Assembly: GCF_019947135.1 (NCBI RefSeq)
Contig: NZ_JAGSHT010000033.1
Span: 1 to 39,217 of the forward strand
Source: Occultella gossypii
GTDB lineage: Bacteria; Actinomycetota; Actinomycetes; Actinomycetales; Beutenbergiaceae
Direction of reading: 5' to 3'
DNA: 39,217 nucleotides
Below, in pieces: positions 1 through 8,348 of the stretch (its first letter is position 1; every line of letters starts with the position of its first letter). Position numbers and translations under genes: made by a program. The notes under the pieces are model-generated. The model ran no database searches, had not been told where the DNA came from, and saw nothing but the letters and a program-made list of their open reading frames with translations.

Positions 1-77
1 TGGCGGCCATCCGAGGACGGCATCAACGGCTCAATCAGGTCCCACTGAACATCTGACAGCACGGCAGTTCGCGACAC
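1..77 (-). CDS. IS5-family transposase, N-terminal fragment (cut by window edge)
   Basis: Starting at GTG 77 on the minus strand, the reading begins VSRTAVLSDVQWDLIEPLMP and continues SSDGR before the window edge. The 'LSD-QW-LI-PL-P' pattern is the hallmark of the DUF4096 N-terminal domain of IS5/IS427-group DDE transposases. An in-frame TGA lies a few codons upstream, so GTG 77 is the only plausible start. The catalytic DDE domain lies outside the window. No strong Shine-Dalgarno sequence is visible, as is common for insertion sequences. Confidence 0.8.
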   Translation of the reverse strand, partial: MSRTAVLSDVQWDLIEPLMPSSDGR

Positions 78-123
78 CAGAACAGACTCTCAACGAACAC
101 CCCCAACCTTTAGGAGACACGCC
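1..123 (-). mobile_element. Left-hand end of an IS5-family insertion sequence (partial)
   Basis: Read on the minus strand, this stretch carries the start of a DUF4096-type transposase preceded by about 46 bp of non-coding terminal sequence. The element end reads GGCGTGTCTCCTAA, which fits an IS5-type terminal inverted repeat. It abuts CTAG at 124-127, which matches the YTAR target preference of IS5-type elements. The rest of the element and its other inverted repeat lie outside the window, so neither the exact subgroup nor the length of the target duplication can be established here. Confidence 0.75.
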
Positions 124-1476
124 CTAGTCGAAGTCGAAGTCGAAGTCGTCGAGGCCGTCGAGGAGGCCGCCGAGCACCATCCCGCCGATGACACCACCCA
201 GCATCCCGCCGGCCCCGGACCCGCCACGTCGGCCGCCGCCCCAGTCGTCGCCCCAGCCGGAACGACGGTCCTCGCCCCAGCCCGCCCGCTGCTCCTGCTC
301 GCGCAGGTGCGCGGCCTCGAGGTCTCGTCGTGCGATCGCGGCCGCGTCCGCGGCGAGGTCCGCAGCCTGCCGAGCCTGGGCAAGTGCGGCCTGCGGATCG
401 TCGACGAGTGCGACGCCGCCGAGCAGCCGTTCCGCCTGGGCGAGCCGGGTCCTGGAGTCCGGACCGATGTACCCGGGGTAGTCGGCGATGAGGGTGCGCG
501 CGAGTGCGATCTGACGGTCGGCGTCTGCGTGGGCCGCCTCCAGATGGGCGCGCCGCCGCTCCCGCTCGGGCCGGTTCCGGCGTTCCTGGACGAGCCGGTC
601 CAACGACTCGTTGGAGGCGCGGAGCCGGCTCAGCGTGGTGAACGGGTCGCGCGACGCCTCGCCGGTCGCGGCGGCCGTCACGGCCTCGTCCAGCGCGGCC
701 GCAGCCGTCTCGACCTCGGGGTCCGGGGCCGCCGCCAGCAGGTGGCGGGCCTCGGCGATGTCGGAGCGTGAGTCCGCGAGCACGGCGGTCAGGATGGATT
801 CCGCGTGGACCGCCTCCACCTCGTAGTCCGTGACGGCGTCGAGCAGTTCGTCGGCGCGGCGGACGCTGTCGGAAGCGACCCGGATCGCCTTGGTCGCCTC
901 CTCGCCGCGGCCGGCCGTGTGCCGACGTTCGGCGAGACCCACGCTGCGCTCGGTGAACTGCAGCAGCGCCTCGGCCTGGTCGGGGTTGTTCGCGACGGCG
1001 ACGATCGCCTCCTCGCTGTAGCGGGTGGAGAGCGTCGCGAGTGCGGCGCGCGCCTCCGCCACCCGGCTCGCGACGTCGGACGACTCGGCCCGGAGCCGCG
1101 CGATGGCGGTCGGCGCGTCGCGCAGGGCGGCTCGGCGGTTGGCGAACGCCGAGGCGGGAGCACGGACGAGCCGGTCCACCTCCGCGGTGGTGGCCAGCAC
1201 GCCGGCCTCGAGCTGCTGCCGTTGCTGCGGTGTCTCCGGCTCGTCGTCCAGCAGCAGGCCGTTGAGGCGGAACGCTTCCCGCAACTGCGTGCGTGCCTGG
1301 GTGAGCGCCGCGGCGAGCTCACGCGTGTCGACCTCGCCGAACTCCGCGGTCGCGTAGCCGAGCTCGTCGGTGCCGCGTCGCACGGTCTCGTCGGCCCGAA
1401 CGAGCGCCTCGGCGACCTCGGGGGTGACCTCCGGCGCTGGGCTCGGCTTCTGACGTCCGAAGATTCCGCCGAACAT
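124..1476 (-). CDS. Coiled-coil protein of unknown function with Gly-rich and Asp/Phe-repeat tail
   Basis: This 450-residue protein starts MFGGIFGRQKPSP. I prefer ATG 1476 over GTG 1488 because GAGGAG lies 5 bases upstream of it. Most of the protein is Ala/Arg/Glu-rich with long predicted helices, including repeated 'ARAALAT', 'ARTLIADYPG' and 'AQARQAADLAADAAAIARRDLEAA' style segments. The end changes to a Gly-rich stretch (GGMLGGVIGGMVLGGLLDGL) and an Asp/Phe repeat. The composition resembles the coiled-coil C-terminal part of actinobacterial TPM-domain (YgcG-like) proteins, but no N-terminal TPM domain or signal peptide is seen. The stop TAG coincides with the IS5 junction, so the native C-terminus may be intact or may have been set by the insertion. 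Function unknown. Confidence 0.75.
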   Translation of the reverse strand: MFGGIFGRQKPSPAPEVTPEVAEALVRADETVRRGTDELGYATAEFGEVDTRELAAALTQARTQLREAFRLNGLLLDDEPETPQQRQQLEAGVLATTAEVDRLVRAPASAFANRRAALRDAPTAIARLRAESSDVASRVAEARAALATLSTRYSEEAIVAVANNPDQAEALLQFTERSVGLAERRHTAGRGEEATKAIRVASDSVRRADELLDAVTDYEVEAVHAESILTAVLADSRSDIAEARHLLAAAPDPEVETAAAALDEAVTAAATGEASRDPFTTLSRLRASNESLDRLVQERRNRPERERRRAHLEAAHADADRQIALARTLIADYPGYIGPDSRTRLAQAERLLGGVALVDDPQAALAQARQAADLAADAAAIARRDLEAAHLREQEQRAGWGEDRRSGWGDDWGGGRRGGSGAGGMLGGVIGGMVLGGLLDGLDDFDFDFD

Positions 1477-1545
1477 CGGGCTCCTCACGTGGATGGACTC
1501 CCATTATGCGCGGTGTGCCTGGGACTGCCGTCAAGCGTCGGCGGG

Positions 1546-3429
1546 TCAGTGCGCCGCCAGCCGTGCGAATGCGCCGCCCGCGCGGATCAGGTCGACGTAG
1601 GTGCCCGTCTCCACCACGCGTCCCTGCTCGAGCACGACGATCAGGTCTGCCGCCCGGGCGGTGGCGAGCCGGTGCGCGATCAGCACGACGGTCCCGCCGG
1701 CGGCGCCGCGGAGCCGGTCGATGATGCCGTCCTGGGTGAGCGCGTCCTGGTGCGAGGTCGCCTCGTCCAGGACCAGGACCGGGCTGCGCCGCAGCAGCGC
1801 CCTGGCCAGCGCCAGTCGCTGCGCCTGTCCGCCGGAGAGCCGCTGGCCGTGTTCGCCGAGGCGCGTCGCCAGGCCGTCCGGCATCGCGTCCAGGTCCGCC
1901 GTCAGGCCCGCGGCGGCGCAGGCGGCGGCGAGCTGCTCGGCGCTCGCGTCCGGGCGGCCGAGGGCGAGGTTCTCGCCGATGGTGCCGGTCAGCAGCACCG
2001 GCCGCTGCTCGAGGACCGTGACCTCCCGCCACAGGTCCGCGAGCGCCAGGTCGCGCAGGTCGACGCCGTCCAGGCGGACCGCGCCGACGTCGGGGTCCCA
2101 GACCCGGGTGAGGAGCCGGGCAAGGGTGGACTTCCCGGATCCGGTGGCGCCGACGACGGCCACGAACGACCCGGCCGGCACGTGCAGGTCCACGTCCCGG
2201 AGCGCGGGGTCCGGCCGGCCCGGGTAGGCAAAGGTCACGTTCTCGAGGTCGAGCGTTCCGCGCACCCGCCCGACGGCGTGGGGCCGGGCCGGGTCGGCGA
2301 CGGCGGGTGGCGTCGTAGTCAGCTCGCGCAGCCTGCGGGCGCTGGCCAGCGCGGCAGGCAAGGATCGTGCGAACGCCTCCACGGAGCCGAGCGCAGGCGC
2401 GATCGCAGGGACGAGCGCGATCGTCAGCAGGAGCGCGGGCAGTGCCGCCCACCCGGCCGGTGGCGCGCCGGGTGAGCCCGCAGCAGCGACGACGGCGGTG
2501 TCCGCGCCGCCGAACGCCCCCTCGGGCCCGACTGCGGCGAGCGCGAGGAGCGCGATCGTGGTCACGGCCTGCCACGTGAGGGTCATCGCCGCACGTCGCC
2601 CGAGCAGGCCCGCGGTACCGCGCAGCGCTGACGCGACCGCGCGCCCGTGGGCGTCGACCGCCGCGGCCCGGTGCTCCACCGCGTCGAAGGAGAGGATCTC
2701 GGCGTGCCCGCGCAGGTCGTCGCTGACCTCCTGGGCGAGCACGGTACGGCGGTCGACCACCTCGCGCGCGGCCCGACGTGCCCGCCCGGCCCCCGCGACC
2801 GGCACCACGATCGCCCCGACCCCGACGCCGACCAGCAGGACGAGAGCGGGTAGCGGGCCGGCGATCACCACGGCCACGGCCACCCCGGCGAGCGGCATCC
2901 ACACCGCCGTCACGACCGGGGCGATCGTGTGGGCGTAGAACACCTCCAGGCGGTCGATGTCCCGGGTCGCCGCGGACATCAGGCGGCCGCTGCCGTGGGT
3001 GTCGGTGACCGCCGGGGCGAGCGGCACGAGCCGGTCGAAGAGTTCGGTGCGCATGCGGCCGAGCAGCCGGAACGCGGCGATGTGGCCGGTGAGCTGCTCG
3101 AGGTAGCGGCACAGCGCCTTGACGAGCGCGGAGCCCACCATGAGCGCGACGGTGACGGCGACGAGCAGGCCGGGCTCGGCGGCCCCGACGGCCAGTCGGC
3201 CGAGGTTCCAGGCCGGCACCAGGAGGAGTGCGCCGCCCGCGGCGTGGCCGATCATCCGCGCGATGACCGAGATTCCGAGCAGGCCAGCGGCCGACCGCGC
3301 ACCGCGCAGCAGCTCCAGCACCACGGCCGGCGTCGACGCGTGCCCACCGTCGCGCTCCGGCACGTGGGCCGGGCCGGCGCCGTTCGCCGTCGCTGCCACG
3401 GGCAGGATCCCGAGGTGTCCGGCGCTCAT
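1546..3429 (-). CDS. ABC half-transporter, CydC-like (fused permease and ATPase)
   Basis: This 627-residue protein is an exporter-type ABC half-transporter with an N-terminal membrane domain (about residues 45-350) and a C-terminal nucleotide-binding domain. Visible motifs are Walker A GATGSGKST, Q-loop LEQRP, signature LSGGQAQR, Walker B VLVLDEA and the switch histidine in AHR. Its ATG overlaps the stop of the preceding half-transporter by 4 bases (ATGA), implying translational coupling and a heterodimer. Family similarity is to CydDC-type thiol/heme-linked exporters, but the gene follows a FecBCD-type chelate importer and no cytochrome bd genes are present. A role in siderophore or heme handling is therefore more likely here (inference). 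It is the last gene of the operon. Confidence 0.88.
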   Translation of the reverse strand: MSAGHLGILPVAATANGAGPAHVPERDGGHASTPAVVLELLRGARSAAGLLGISVIARMIGHAAGGALLLVPAWNLGRLAVGAAEPGLLVAVTVALMVGSALVKALCRYLEQLTGHIAAFRLLGRMRTELFDRLVPLAPAVTDTHGSGRLMSAATRDIDRLEVFYAHTIAPVVTAVWMPLAGVAVAVVIAGPLPALVLLVGVGVGAIVVPVAGAGRARRAAREVVDRRTVLAQEVSDDLRGHAEILSFDAVEHRAAAVDAHGRAVASALRGTAGLLGRRAAMTLTWQAVTTIALLALAAVGPEGAFGGADTAVVAAAGSPGAPPAGWAALPALLLTIALVPAIAPALGSVEAFARSLPAALASARRLRELTTTPPAVADPARPHAVGRVRGTLDLENVTFAYPGRPDPALRDVDLHVPAGSFVAVVGATGSGKSTLARLLTRVWDPDVGAVRLDGVDLRDLALADLWREVTVLEQRPVLLTGTIGENLALGRPDASAEQLAAACAAAGLTADLDAMPDGLATRLGEHGQRLSGGQAQRLALARALLRRSPVLVLDEATSHQDALTQDGIIDRLRGAAGGTVVLIAHRLATARAADLIVVLEQGRVVETGTYVDLIRAGGAFARLAAH

Positions 3430-5210
3430 GGACGGGCCGCCAGGTCCTCGCGTGCGGTCGCGGCGGCGTAGTACCCGTCACGGGCGAGCAGATCCGCCGG
3501 TGTTGCCACCTCGACGACCCGGCCGTCGGCGAGCACCAGGACCAGGTCCGCTTCCGCCGTCGTGGCGAGCCGGTGGGCGATGAGGACGAGCGTGCGCCGG
3601 CCGCGCAGGTCCCGCAGGCTCCGGGTCACGAGCGCCTCCGTCCGTCGGTCCAGGTCCGCGGTGGGCTCGTCCAGGACGAGCACGGGCGCGTCGGCCAGGA
3701 AGGCGCGGGCCAGCCCGACCCGGCGGATCTGGCCACCGGACAGTCCCGCTCCGGCCTCCCCGATCCGGTGGGCCAGTCCTCCCTCGAGCGCGGCCACCTC
3801 GCCGTCGAGATGGGCCACGGTCAGCGCGTGCCACAGGTCGTCGTCGCCTGCGTCCGGTCGGGCCAGGCGCAGGTTCTGCGCGATCGTGCCGGTGAACAGG
3901 AACGGCTGCTGCGGAACGGTCCGCACCTGGGCGCGCAGTTGGGCGGTGTCCGCCGGCTGGCCGTCGAGGTCGATGCCGCCGACGGCGGTGGGCAGCAGTC
4001 CCTGCAGCACCATCGCGAGTGTGGTCTTGCCGGCACCCGTCGGTCCCGCCACGGCGAGCACGCCACCGGCCGGCACGGCCACGTCCAGCCCGCGCAGCAC
4101 GGGCGCACCGGCACGGTCGGCGCCGAGTCCGCGCAGGGTCAACGAGACCCCGGACCGCGCGGCTGCCGGGACGGCGCCGTCCTGCTCCTCGCGGGTCCGG
4201 CCCGGGCCGGTGCGGCCCGACAGCCCCTCGAGGTCACGCTGGGCGGCCCGTCCGCCCATGCCGATGTAGAACGAGCGACCCATCAGGTCGATCGGTTCGT
4301 GGAGCAGTAACGCCAGCCCGAACGTGGCCAGCACATCGCCGAGGCCGAGGGACCCGGCGGCGAACCCGGCCAGTGCCAGGCCGAGTGCCGCAGTGATCAT
4401 GACCAGGGAGAACAGGGCGTCGTTGACTCCGATCATGAGCTGGCTGCGGCGCAGCATCGCGCCGATCTCGCGCTCCAGGCTCGCCGAGGCACCGGCGAGT
4501 TCGTCGCGCCCCCGCCCCGTGGCTCCCATCAGTCGTAGCGTGCCGAGCGCCCGCAGCATCTCGTGGAACCTGCCGGCCACCGCCGCGGCGGTGCGGCGGT
4601 AGCGGGCGTTCGGACGCCGGAACCGCCGCATGAAGAACGCCACCACGACCGGCACGAGCGCGACGAGTGTCCCCAGGACGAGCGCGATCCGGAGATCCAC
4701 CGCCACCGCGATCACCACCAGCACCCCGATCGGCGCGGTGAAGGACGCGAGCGTCGGTGGCAGGAAGGACGCCCGGTACCCGGCCACCCGCTCCACGGCG
4801 TCGGTCAGGCGGGACACCGCAGCGCCCGTGGCCGGGCGGCCCGGCCCAGCCCCGCCGGTCGGCGCCACCGGCTCCACGCCGTCCGCCGGGGTCCCACGAA
4901 GCACCGCCCGCACCGCCCGGCCCCGCCAGGCGACCTCCTGCTCGCCCTGGATGATCGGCGGCTGCGCGGCCGCCAGACCCGCGCACGCCGCCGCCGCGGC
5001 GGCAAGACCCAGCGCGAGGACGAGGAGGCCGAGCACCCGGGGCGGGGCTGCGCCGTCGGGCATCGTCGCGCGACCACCGACGATCGCGTCCAGCACCGCA
5101 CCCAGGGTGAGCGCGAGACCGGCGAGGAACCCGGTGCGTGCCCACGTGAGTGCCACCGTCCACCAGCCGCGGGCGTCGAGGTCGCGGAGCAGGCTCCCCA
5201 GCAAGGACAC
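3426..5210 (-). CDS. ABC half-transporter, CydD-like (fused permease and ATPase)
   Basis: This 594-residue half-transporter has an N-terminal membrane domain up to about residue 330 and a C-terminal ATPase. It carries Walker A GPTGAGKTT, signature LSGGQIRR, Walker B VLVLDEP and H-loop AHR. The start is GTG 5210, only 6 bases after the stop of the binding-protein gene, with GGGAG inside that gene's end serving as ribosome binding site. It pairs with the overlapping downstream half-transporter. Both nucleotide-binding domains look intact. The substrate cannot be read from sequence; iron chelates, heme or thiols are candidates given the neighbours. Confidence 0.88.
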   Translation of the reverse strand: MSLLGSLLRDLDARGWWTVALTWARTGFLAGLALTLGAVLDAIVGGRATMPDGAAPPRVLGLLVLALGLAAAAAACAGLAAAQPPIIQGEQEVAWRGRAVRAVLRGTPADGVEPVAPTGGAGPGRPATGAAVSRLTDAVERVAGYRASFLPPTLASFTAPIGVLVVIAVAVDLRIALVLGTLVALVPVVVAFFMRRFRRPNARYRRTAAAVAGRFHEMLRALGTLRLMGATGRGRDELAGASASLEREIGAMLRRSQLMIGVNDALFSLVMITAALGLALAGFAAGSLGLGDVLATFGLALLLHEPIDLMGRSFYIGMGGRAAQRDLEGLSGRTGPGRTREEQDGAVPAAARSGVSLTLRGLGADRAGAPVLRGLDVAVPAGGVLAVAGPTGAGKTTLAMVLQGLLPTAVGGIDLDGQPADTAQLRAQVRTVPQQPFLFTGTIAQNLRLARPDAGDDDLWHALTVAHLDGEVAALEGGLAHRIGEAGAGLSGGQIRRVGLARAFLADAPVLVLDEPTADLDRRTEALVTRSLRDLRGRRTLVLIAHRLATTAEADLVLVLADGRVVEVATPADLLARDGYYAAATAREDLAARP

Positions 5211-5216
5211 CGCCGG

Positions 5217-6245
5217 TCAGCTCCCGGTCAGGTCGGGCTGGAGGATCCCGGCGAGCGTGCGCAGGCCGTCGGCCATCCGGATCCCGGCGCTCCCGGAGAT
5301 CTCGCTGGAGGGCACCAGGTGGACCTGGCCTTCGGCGATCGCCGGGACGTCCGCGAGCGCGTCGGCCTCGAGGATCGCGGTGAACGGGTCGAGCCCGGCG
5401 CCGCGGAAGTCCTCCACGAGGATCACGTCCGGTGCGGTGGCGAGGATCATCTCGGCATCCGCGGGCACCGTGCCGTTCCAGCCCTGCTCCGCCGCGATCG
5501 GGTCACCGCCGGCGAGCTCGGCGAGCGTGGTCGGCGTGGAGCCGATGCCGGTGATGAGTACCTGGTCTCCGCGTGCCATCAGGGCGAGCACGCGGGGGCG
5601 TTCGGTCGCGCCGGCGACGGCGTCGGTCACCTCGGCGACCTCTGCCTCGAACGCCGATGCGGCCGTCTCGGCGGCCTCGTCGGCACCGACGGCGGTCCCG
5701 ATCGTGCGCAGCGACGCGGCGACGGCGTCCGGGCCGGCGAAGTCCGCCGCGGTGAACACCAGAGCCGGCACCCCGGAACCGGCAAGCAGGCCCGCGGCAT
5801 CCTCCTCACCGTCGTGTCGCCCGGTCATCAGCACCAGATCCGGCTCCAGGGCGAGGATCTGTTCGGGGTCGGGAGTGGTGCCCGGCGCCAGCACGGTCTC
5901 GACCAGCTCGGCCTCGGCGAGCTGGTTGCCGGCCCCCTCGGTCACCGAGCCGGCGGCCACGGCGGCGACACGCTCGTGTCCCACCAGTTGCAGCGCGAGG
6001 TCCCCGGTCTCGGTGGACAGGGCCACGATCCGCTGTGGCTCGGCCGCGATCGACACGTCCGTCCCGCCGACGGTCACAGTGCGTGGCCAGACGGCGTCGG
6101 CATCCGCCGGAGCGTCGGCCAGCGGCGCGCCGGTGGTTGCGTCCAGGTCGGCGTCCGGCTCGACGCCGCCGGCGCAGGAGGCGAGCAGGAGTCCCGCTGC
6201 GAGCGAGGCGGCGAGGGTGGTGAAGCGGATGCGGCGATGGGTCAT
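5217..6245 (-). CDS. Iron-chelate/heme-type ABC substrate-binding lipoprotein (FecB-like)
   Basis: This 342-residue exported lipoprotein has the signal MTHRRIRFTTLAASLAAGLLLASC with lipobox LASC (Cys24). The mature part has the type III periplasmic-binding fold pattern of FecB/BtuF/HmuT proteins, for example 'PQRIVALSTETGDLALQLVGHERVAAV', 'ILALEPDLVL' and 'ILATAPDVILVEDF'. It would deliver a metal chelate or heme to the upstream-encoded FecCD-type permease and FecE-type ATPase. GAGAGAG lies 6 bases before the ATG. The 105-bp gap separating it from the ATPase gene contains 21-bp tandem repeats. The substrate cannot be determined from sequence. Confidence 0.88.
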   Translation of the reverse strand: MTHRRIRFTTLAASLAAGLLLASCAGGVEPDADLDATTGAPLADAPADADAVWPRTVTVGGTDVSIAAEPQRIVALSTETGDLALQLVGHERVAAVAAGSVTEGAGNQLAEAELVETVLAPGTTPDPEQILALEPDLVLMTGRHDGEEDAAGLLAGSGVPALVFTAADFAGPDAVAASLRTIGTAVGADEAAETAASAFEAEVAEVTDAVAGATERPRVLALMARGDQVLITGIGSTPTTLAELAGGDPIAAEQGWNGTVPADAEMILATAPDVILVEDFRGAGLDPFTAILEADALADVPAIAEGQVHLVPSSEISGSAGIRMADGLRTLAGILQPDLTGS

Positions 6246-6350
6246 CAGGAACTCTCTCTGTGCTGGCTGTGCTGTGTCGGTTGGAGGCTGTGCTGGGTCG
6301 ATTGGTGGCTGTGCTGGGTCGATTGGTGGCTGCTGGCTGCAGTGCCCCGG
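6246..6350 (-). repeat. Three-copy 21-bp tandem repeat in an intra-operon spacer
   Basis: Between the FecE-type ATPase and the binding-protein gene lie three head-to-tail 21-bp units at 6265-6285, 6286-6306 and 6307-6327, followed by a partial fourth unit. The plus-strand unit begins GGCTGTGCTGGGTCGATTGG. Units 2 and 3 are identical and unit 1 differs at a few positions. The transcribed (minus) strand is C/A-rich and shows little self-complementarity, so a terminator is unlikely. The repeat number may vary between strains. It sits just upstream of the ribosome binding site of the lipoprotein gene. Confidence 0.85.
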
Positions 6351-7136
6351 TCAGGCCGCCGGGCCGAGTGCGCTGACCCTCGGGGTACCGGTCGCCGGGT
6401 CGGTGTCGATCACGGCGCGGACGCCGTAGACCTCGGCCATCAGGTCGGGGGTGAGGACCTGCGCGGGTGACCCGGAGGCGCGCACCCGGCCGGCGTGCAG
6501 CATGGTGATGGTGTCGGCGCACCGAGCGGCGAGGTTGAGGTCGTGCAGCACCGCGACCACGGCCGAGCCGTCGCCGGCCAGATCCCGGAGCAGGTTCAGG
6601 ACCTGGAGCTGATAGGCGACGTCGAGCGCGGAGACCGGCTCGTCGAGAAGGTAGGCGCCGGGCGCCTGGGCGAGCTGCTTGGCGATCAGTACCAGTTGGC
6701 GTTGCCCCCCGGAGAGGGTGCGCACGCTGCGGTGGGCGAGGTCGGCGACGCCGGCCCGGGCCAACGCACGCGTCACCGCGTCGGCGTCGAGTGGGCCCGG
6801 CCCGCGCCACCGCTGCAGGTGCGCATACCGGCCCATCGCCACCACGTCCCGGACCGTGAAGTCCTGGTCGACGCCGGTGTCCTGCGGGAGGAAGCCGACC
6901 AGCTGCGCGCGGCGGCGGGCGCCCAGACCAGCGAGCGGGGTGCCGCTCGAGGTGACCGATCCGCCGTCGGGCGTGATCAACTGCGCGAGGGCGCGCAGCA
7001 GCGTGGACTTGCCCGCCCCGTTCGGGCCGATCAGGGCGTGCACCCGACCCGGTTCCACGTCCAGGTCCACGCCGTGCAGGATCGGAGTGCCGCCGAGCCG
7101 GACGGCGATCCCGCGGGCCGTCAGGGTGCGGGTCAT
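6351..7136 (-). CDS. Iron-chelate-type ABC transporter ATPase (FecE/HmuV-like)
   Basis: This 261-residue stand-alone ATPase is of the siderophore/heme/cobalamin importer class. It begins MTRTLTARGIAVRLGG at ATG 7136, overlapping the permease stop by 4 bases (ATGA). It has Walker A GPNGAGKST, signature LSGGQRQL, Walker B AYLLDEP and the switch histidine in LHDLNLA. That last motif is typical of FecE/BtuD-type ATPases. Length is normal for the family. It energises the FecCD-type permease encoded directly upstream. Confidence 0.92.
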   Translation of the reverse strand: MTRTLTARGIAVRLGGTPILHGVDLDVEPGRVHALIGPNGAGKSTLLRALAQLITPDGGSVTSSGTPLAGLGARRRAQLVGFLPQDTGVDQDFTVRDVVAMGRYAHLQRWRGPGPLDADAVTRALARAGVADLAHRSVRTLSGGQRQLVLIAKQLAQAPGAYLLDEPVSALDVAYQLQVLNLLRDLAGDGSAVVAVLHDLNLAARCADTITMLHAGRVRASGSPAQVLTPDLMAEVYGVRAVIDTDPATGTPRVSALGPAA

Positions 7137-8302
7137 CGCGGCACGGCCGCGGACCGACGCATCACGAGCGCCAGGAGCACCGGCGCCCCGATGACGGCGG
7201 TGACCACGCCGGTCTGCAGGACCACCGGGCTGAACAGCAGCCGGGCACCGAGGTCGGCCAGCGCCAGGAACACCGCTCCCACGGCGATCGAGACCGGCAG
7301 CAGCCGGCGGTGGTCGGGCCCGATCACCAGGCGAACCAGGTGCGGCACCACGAGCCCGACGAACGAGATCACGCCGGTTACGCTCACGCAGGCGGCGGTG
7401 ATCAGCGCCGCGATGCCGAGCCCGACGTGCCTCACCATGGTGGTATTCACCCCGGTCGCAGCGGCGGCCTCCTCGGAGAGCACCATGAGGTTGAGCTCGC
7501 GGGTCAGGCAGAGCAGGGCGGCCAGGCCGAGCAGCACCGGGACCACGATGAGCAGGACGTCCGCCCAGGTCGCGGCGGTGAGGTCCCCGTTGAGCCAGAA
7601 CGTGGCGCGCTGGACGTCCTCGGCGTCGGGGGCGTTCGCGATCGCGGCGGCGATGACGGCGCCGAGCAGGGCATTCAGCGCGATGCCGACCAGGAGCAGG
7701 GTGCCGGCCGAACCCGGGCGGGTGATCCCGGCGACGCCCTGCACCACGGCGACGGCCGCGAGTGCCCCGGCGAACGCGCCGATCGGCAGCGCCCACGGGG
7801 TGGCCTGCGCGACGCCGGTGACGATCAGCAGCACCGCCGCGCATGCCGCCCCCGAGGACACGCCGGTGATGCCGGGCTCGGCGAGCGGGTTGCGGAACAC
7901 CGCCTGCATCACGGCCCCGGCGCACGCGAGCGCGGCGCCGGTCAGGGCCGCCAGCAGCACCCGGGGCAGCCGGATCGAGGCGACCAGGCTGGCGTGTGCG
8001 GGTTCGGCCACGGGCAGGCCCAGACCGATCGCGTCGAGCGCGGGACGCGCGGGCTCGAGCAGGACGAGCAGCACCGTGCCCGGAGACGTCGCGACCGGCC
8101 CGAGCGACGCCGCGACCAGGACCGTGAGCAGGACCAGCCCCGCGAGGCCGGCCACCACCGCGCCCCGCGGCACCACCCGCCGCGGTGCCGCGGTGCCGGG
8201 GGCCGCCCGCTCCGGCGCGGTGGCTGGGAGGGCGGCCCTGACGGACTGTGATCCGGTCGGAGCCGCGGCTGGATGTTGGAGAAGTCGGGACACGACCGAC
8301 AC
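7133..8302 (-). CDS. Iron-chelate-type ABC transporter permease (FecCD family)
   Basis: This 389-residue permease has about 9-10 membrane segments and FecCD/BtuC family blocks 'RLPRVLLAALTGAALACAGAVMQAVFRNPLAEPGITGVSSGA' and 'GVISFVGLVVPHLVRLVIGPDHRRLLPVS'. The N-terminus has a roughly 45-residue Pro/Ala-rich cytoplasmic extension before the first membrane helix. GTG 8302 and GTG 8293 are both possible starts; AGGG 8 bases before 8293 slightly favours the latter. It is the first gene of the five-gene operon. I could not identify a confident Fur or DtxR/IdeR box in the 46-bp gap upstream. Confidence 0.9.
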   Translation of the reverse strand: MSVVSRLLQHPAAAPTGSQSVRAALPATAPERAAPGTAAPRRVVPRGAVVAGLAGLVLLTVLVAASLGPVATSPGTVLLVLLEPARPALDAIGLGLPVAEPAHASLVASIRLPRVLLAALTGAALACAGAVMQAVFRNPLAEPGITGVSSGAACAAVLLIVTGVAQATPWALPIGAFAGALAAVAVVQGVAGITRPGSAGTLLLVGIALNALLGAVIAAAIANAPDAEDVQRATFWLNGDLTAATWADVLLIVVPVLLGLAALLCLTRELNLMVLSEEAAAATGVNTTMVRHVGLGIAALITAACVSVTGVISFVGLVVPHLVRLVIGPDHRRLLPVSIAVGAVFLALADLGARLLFSPVVLQTGVVTAVIGAPVLLALVMRRSAAVPR

Positions 8303-8348
8303 CCTAGTCGGTAATGAGACCCGTTCGCACTACACGGGTGACAGTCGC

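Noticed and set aside
1489-1545. Promoter for the coiled-coil gene
   Set aside because: A CATAAT-like -10 exists, but the nearest TTGACG is 20 bp upstream, too far for a confident call.
805-2475. Long plus-strand open frame opposite the coiled-coil and half-transporter genes
   Set aside because: Arg/Gly/Ala-rich translation without domains, antisense to well-supported genes; a typical GC-rich shadow frame.
1546-5210. True CydDC for cytochrome bd assembly
   Set aside because: No cydAB genes are nearby and the pair is embedded in a chelate-uptake operon; the label is kept only as family similarity.
6265-6327. Tandem repeats as a CRISPR array
   Set aside because: Units are directly adjacent with no spacers and there are no cas genes.
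8303-8348. Iron-box (Fur or DtxR/IdeR) upstream of the chelate operon
   Set aside because: A GGT...ACC inverted repeat around 8310-8322 is too short and does not match either consensus convincingly.
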